64,000 bases of DNA from Neostapfia colusana. Its lineage: Eukaryota > Streptophyta > Magnoliopsida > Poales > Poaceae. Below the pieces are notes generated by a model, which was given only the letters and a program-made list of their open reading frames with translations, had not been told where the DNA came from and searched no databases. Below are positions 59,573-64,000 of the stretch, piece after piece. Where the stretch lies: positions 10,565,501 to 10,629,500 of the forward strand of contig JASWHV010000011.1 in assembly GCA_030760725.1 (NCBI GenBank), written 5' to 3'. The translations under genes and the position numbers were made by a program. How positions within the stretch are numbered: the stretch's first letter is position 1; each line of letters opens with the position of its first letter.

Positions 59573-62500
59573 TTTAAAAGCCCAAGAAAAGGGACTTGCA
59601 AGAGTGATCATTTTCATCACCTCACAACACCACAGCTCATCTTGTGGATATCTTATGAACTCTTGTGAAGAGCAAGTAACCACCATCGAAAAGGTGATTA
59701 GAGGGGAAGCCCTAACTTCCAAAAAGTGGGACTTTTACACATTAACATGAAAGGTTGAGCTCATCCTTAGACCTTCAATAGTCTTGGGAAGGCTAAGGCC
59801 AAATTTCATGCAACTCCAATACTTTTTGAGGCACTTTTGGAGGCATTTAAAAAAGGGGCCGATTTGAATGCAAATCTAAATTGCAGCAACTTTCACCACT
59901 TGAATTCAAAAGTTGGCTTCATATTCAAACTCAGCACATTTTTCTGAGTTATTCCACCAATTTTCATCCTCATTTGGGTTCATCTTGGCAGGAGCTAATT
60001 TGAGCATATTCAAACTGAATTTGAATTTCAGCCTCACATATACTCAAATTCCTTCAAACCCGATGTCAATTTGAATTATTCAAATTCAGAGACCCAAACA
60101 TGTTGTTTGATCAAATTAGCAGGGACAAGGGGGTCACATAAATTAAGAGCAGTAAGAAGTTGATTTTGGAGGACAATTTTTGGAGCCTGTGGGGCCCTCC
60201 TGTCAGCCACACTGGAGTGCAACCGACTGAACTCAGTCCACTCGGTTCCCACGCCCGCAGTGAGAAGGGGGGGGGGGCGGGGTGACTTCGTGCCCAAGGC
60301 CACCGAGCGGCGCCGGCCAGCTCCTGCTTCGGTGGGGGAGGTGGCTCAACAGGTGTTGCACCCTCCACTGCCCTCGGTTGGCTATAAAAGGCACGAAATC
60401 GACCGGCGAGCTCTTCTTTCGCGCACTTCAGTAAACAGCCACCTAGCCGCCCGAGCTCCGGTCCCGTGCCAACCAAGTTGTTATCGTCCTCTGGTCTCGA
60501 CGTCCATAGAAAAGAGGAGCGCTAGCTTGTCCTCAAGCCCACCGCGCAAACCGTTCCAAGGTTCGACCTTTGTGCACAGAGAATTTCCCAGTTTAGGGTG
60601 GGGAGCTCATTTCGGGACCCGATTAGGTTTAGGAGAAATTCGGGAGGATCGGCGTGGGGGAGGGCAAACAGAGCTGAGAAATAGCATCTAAAGGTTCTTG
60701 CGCCCCTCCTCGATCAAAAACCGGAAAGAAACCACCGCCAGAACCATAGGTTCACCATGGAACAGCTTGGTGGAAGAGGGGGTCGCCAGTGAGGTCCGGT
60801 GCGCCGGCTGTTTCGGTCTCAACAGAGGTCATGCCGAGCTTCCCGAGGTCTCCCTGAACGTGGTGGCGCGATTAGCGCGCGAAGGAGGTGGTGAGGAGGA
60901 CGGGAACACGTTGCCGATGTTGCACAGAGACATAGCACCCGTCGCCGGCGAGCTACGGTGGTTAACCGACGGCGGCATGATGTCCAACGTGTTCAGCGTC
61001 CAAAGTTGTGTGGGGGCGGCAAGTATCACCGTCGCCGGCGAGCTAGGTCGCTGGGAACGCCAACCTCGCCGGAGCCCGGCGGCTCGGGGCGGCGGCGTCG
61101 GGAGGTAGATGAAGGCGCAGGTCCCACATGTCAGCCGCTGCGTTAAGCGCGCGCGAGAGCGCGGTTAGTTCAAATTAAATGGGCGGGCCCCACTGTCAGC
61201 CTCCGGTTTAGCGCAGGAGGCGATTATCTGTAGGAAAATAATTTAGGTATCGGCCCAAACTTTAGAAATTCATAACTTTGCCTAGAAGTGTCCAAATCCA
61301 GGGAAACAAATTTTCATGGATTCATCTCTTTGAGTACTTTCCAGCAACACAAATTTCAGCTCATGAAACTTAATGGTTTTCCAGAATTAGTTTCCTAAAG
61401 TTTAAACTGTTAGGAATTTTATCTGGAGAATTTCTTTATGAAAAATTCTGAAATTTGGATGAGAGGTTCAATGGAAAATCCTTGAGTCGCAGTAACATTT
61501 TCAGACCCATCTAAGTTCATTTAGTCCCCCTAATGATGTGGTTAAGTAAACTGCCCTGAGAAAATAGAAAAATGTACAGAAACATTTTCCAGAATTTCTC
61601 CAATCTTGTTTAGGGCATAACTTCTTCTAGAATTCTTCAAATGACATGAAACCAAGTCCATTAGAACCATCTAAAATTATAGTTTCCAGAAAGTAATGGT
61701 TGGAGCCATGTAAATCCCTGGAATTCCTTAGAGACTCTACCAATGACCAAATAGACTTTCATTTATAGAAAGCTCAAATGAACTTTGTTTCAAATGAAAC
61801 TTGGTCAAGACTCTGGTTAGGACCCTACCAAGCCACCATAAAAATTTCAGAACCAAAGGGGAGGGCTAGCTAGAGTTATAGTAATTTCTTATTCAGTTCT
61901 AAACATTTCGTTTGAAATTACATATAGTATCTCGTTGACGTGTTGTCGCTGAAGCCGAGGAAACCCCGGAAGTACTCGACTTTCTTCTTCCGGCGAAGCT
62001 CTTACCACTGACCAGCAGCAACAAGGCAAACCCCGGTTTGCATTAGCCCATTCTATAAAGTTTTGCTTTGTTATATACTTAGTATGAGGTATATGCATGT
62101 GCATTAGGTGTAGGGTGGATGTAACCCAAGTGCATAACCAGAATTTTCCTATGAGAGTCAGGGTAGTGTCTAAGTCCTCAAGTAGACAGGCTATGCTTAA
62201 TGATTCATAGAATTTTGGTACAAGTCGAGTAGTTGGATTCTACTCGCGAGTTAGGCTTGGGACACACGGGATTGGTTCGAGTGATGTGAGATCACTCTAG
62301 TAATATAAATGAGACTAGGCAGGGGCTAAGGCGCAGCAAGAGGAAGTCTTATGGGTGCAGCCCTGTCCGTGTCGATTGAGGACCGATCCGTGTGCGGCCC
62401 TGCTGAACAAGTATTGAACGTACCGAAGGCATATCGGATATATGGGCCCCGATAAACCGATGTAACCTGTACCTCCGGCATCGAGGCATAACACACCGAT

Positions 62501-63406
62501 TTATAGGTTTATGCTGAGGGCAGCAAGGTGGAAATCTGCTAACAGGCATAGAGAGATGCTCCGTGTAGGGAACCTCCTGCTCATTTCGGTGCGACCGGTT
62601 TGACATTGGGCTGTTGGGTGAAAGGTTGTCCCGTACAGCATCGAGTGAGCGTGCTGTGCAGCTCCATGGGTGGGCGTACGTGATGTGCTCTTTGTGTGTT
62701 CCTGCAGGTGTATATCGAGTCGATTCACCGTCCCTCGTGGTGACGAGTACCGCTTGTTCACTGCATCGTAACGTAGATAAACTATGGAATGTTATGATTC
62801 AATTCTGCTGATATGTATAACTGTATTGCTACATGTGTGCCACCAAATATTGCTTACTAAATTTCAAATTCATGAACTGTTAACTCATGGCTAAAAGATG
62901 AAATAAGGATGAACTTTTAGGCGTGTCCATTTGCTGGTAATTACCACCCCATGTCCGTTGTACACTACATGTAGAGTTTCATTCTTAGGTGAATCGGTTA
63001 AGTCTTGTTGAGCCCTCGTGCTCACGGTTGCTGCTATAAGTGTTTTTCAGGTGAGGAGCATCCCACGGACTCGGGTTACGAGTCCACCGGTGAGGGCTAC
63101 CCTCCGTCAGGGACCACGGCTGAGTGGGAGCCGTACACGCCGCGCTGAGCAGAGGAGTGCAGCTAGTGTGGGTTGCCCTAGGGCTGGGAAACTGAGTATT
63201 GCTAGGTAGACGGGCGTGATTTGTACAAATTTATTTTCCGCTGCTGTAATAATAACATTAGTTTGTAACTGAAGTAAGTACTACTTTGTACATTTCGGTT
63301 GGTTTTCTATGTAATATAATGTTTCTTTATGCTGTGTGCTGTCGGGTGTCGCATCATGCGGCACCACCCTCTGCAATCCTGGATGAGCAGATTCCGGTCC
63401 GCCACA
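59573..63406 (+). mobile_element. Element C, second LTR
   Basis: 3834 bp, beginning TTTAAAAGCCC where the first LTR has TGTAAAAGCCC, so the terminal TG is lost here, and ending GGTCCGCCACA. It otherwise follows the first LTR throughout, including the TATA box and hairpin. A run of ten G lies near 60268. The next bases (CTTTACGTTCTC) are copia F gag. Confidence 0.92.
60383..60391 (+). promoter_or_regulatory. TATA box of LTR C, second copy
   Basis: TATAAAAGG, same context as 50157-50165. In a 3' LTR it could drive readthrough into copia F. Confidence 0.75.
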
Positions 63407-64000
63407 CTTTACGTTCTCATGAAGTTAAGTATTGTTCATGCAATTGCAAACTAAAAGTAAAAACTTCATGTCAAAACTGCCTAGACTTGTCTAAGAAACT
63501 TGATGGCATGAATAGGACACTAGAGCGGTTTTATAATGGGAATAAGAATCTGAACTTGCTGTTGAATTCTTCTAAATATTGCAATGATAAAACTGGATTA
63601 GGTTTTGATTCCCATGCTCATGCTAAAGCACACCCCCCTAAAATTGTAAAGTCAATAGGAAGTGGTTTGATTAAAACAGTTCCTAAACAAAAAGTTGTTT
63701 TTAAATCTGCAGGAGTGTTGTCTCATTTGGTTTCGGATAAACATGTTGTCTGCTCATCTAGACATGAACATAAAGTTAAATTTCATTGTACCTATTATGG
63801 TAGAGATGGTCATGTCATAGATTTTTGTTATAGACTAGCTAAGCAACAGAAAAAGGAAAGAATGATTGCTGGATCACATAACAACTGTGCAAAACCTGCT
63901 GCGTGTGCTGAACCGAATGTTAGGAATATGCAAACTGCTGTAATGAGTCAAAAACATGCAAAGTTTGCTTCCGGACCTACTGTTTTTAATGATACTCATG
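63407..64000 (+). pseudogene. gag: Copia element F gag, continuation after element C
   Basis: One frame (LRSHEVKYCSCN onward) is open without a stop for about 197 codons to the window edge. It encodes a Lys/Asn-rich spacer, then FHCTYYGRDGHVIDFC, a zinc-knuckle relative in which the second cysteine is Tyr, then RLAKQQKKERMIAG. This pattern follows the first gag segment in plant copia elements of the SIRE/Maximus type. It joins the frame left at 48543. There is no ATG here because it is the middle of a polyprotein; protease and polymerase would lie beyond the window. Confidence 0.8.

Noticed and set aside
1..64000. CRISPR arrays, bacterial operons, phage or host protein-coding genes
   Set aside because: No short regularly spaced direct repeats and no non-transposon protein family were seen; everything recognisable belongs to LTR retrotransposons.

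Overview
This window is heterochromatic plant DNA made almost entirely of nested LTR retrotransposons. I found no host gene, rRNA, tRNA gene, CRISPR array or bacterial feature. Grass (Poaceae) origin is inferred, not proven. It rests on Ty3/gypsy chromoviruses of the Tekay/Del type with 3.4-4.3 kb LTRs, a SIRE/Maximus-like Ty1/copia gag, a shared initiator-tRNA-Met primer site and heavy C-to-T decay.

Layout. (1) 1-299 is the leader of a minus-strand gypsy element (E), followed by its LTR at 300-4597. (2) 4598-5132 holds scraps of two other LTRs (G, H). (3) 5133-6425 is the first part of a plus-strand LTR (D). (4) 6426-10154 is a 3'-cut copy of the LTR of element A. (5) 10155-19575 repeats 737-10154 as a 9.42 kb tandem duplication with all internal joints preserved. 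(6) The complete minus-strand element A spans 15846-43124 with target duplication ACTAT. Its right LTR is split at 28043/40717 by complete element B (28044-40716, target duplication TTGGA). (7) LTR D resumes at 43130 and runs to about 45.69 kb. (8) A copia element (F) has its LTR at about 45.7-47.3 kb and gag from 47361. It is interrupted at 48544 by a plus-strand gypsy array (C: pol 3' end, LTR, internal region, LTR) ending at 63406, after which F's reading frame resumes to the window end.

Relative order: D is older than A, A is older than B, the tandem duplication followed A's insertion, and C followed F. All elements look non-functional. A has lost catalytic aspartates in protease and reverse transcriptase. 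B has two nonsense codons in an otherwise good gag-pol. C has many stops and frameshifts.

Most interesting signals. Element B carries an extra sense-strand open frame between primer site and gag (36296-37066, three TAG interruptions). Its extreme N-terminus, MVRVIRTAHKSTGG, resembles the histone H3 tail around Lys9, and coiled-coil-like and arginine-rich segments follow. Independently, the leaders of A, C and E share a hairpin with an invariant 7-nt loop and changing, still-paired stems, 250-300 nt from the primer site. The LTRs of A, C, D and E share a second hairpin with a constant stem and variable loop.
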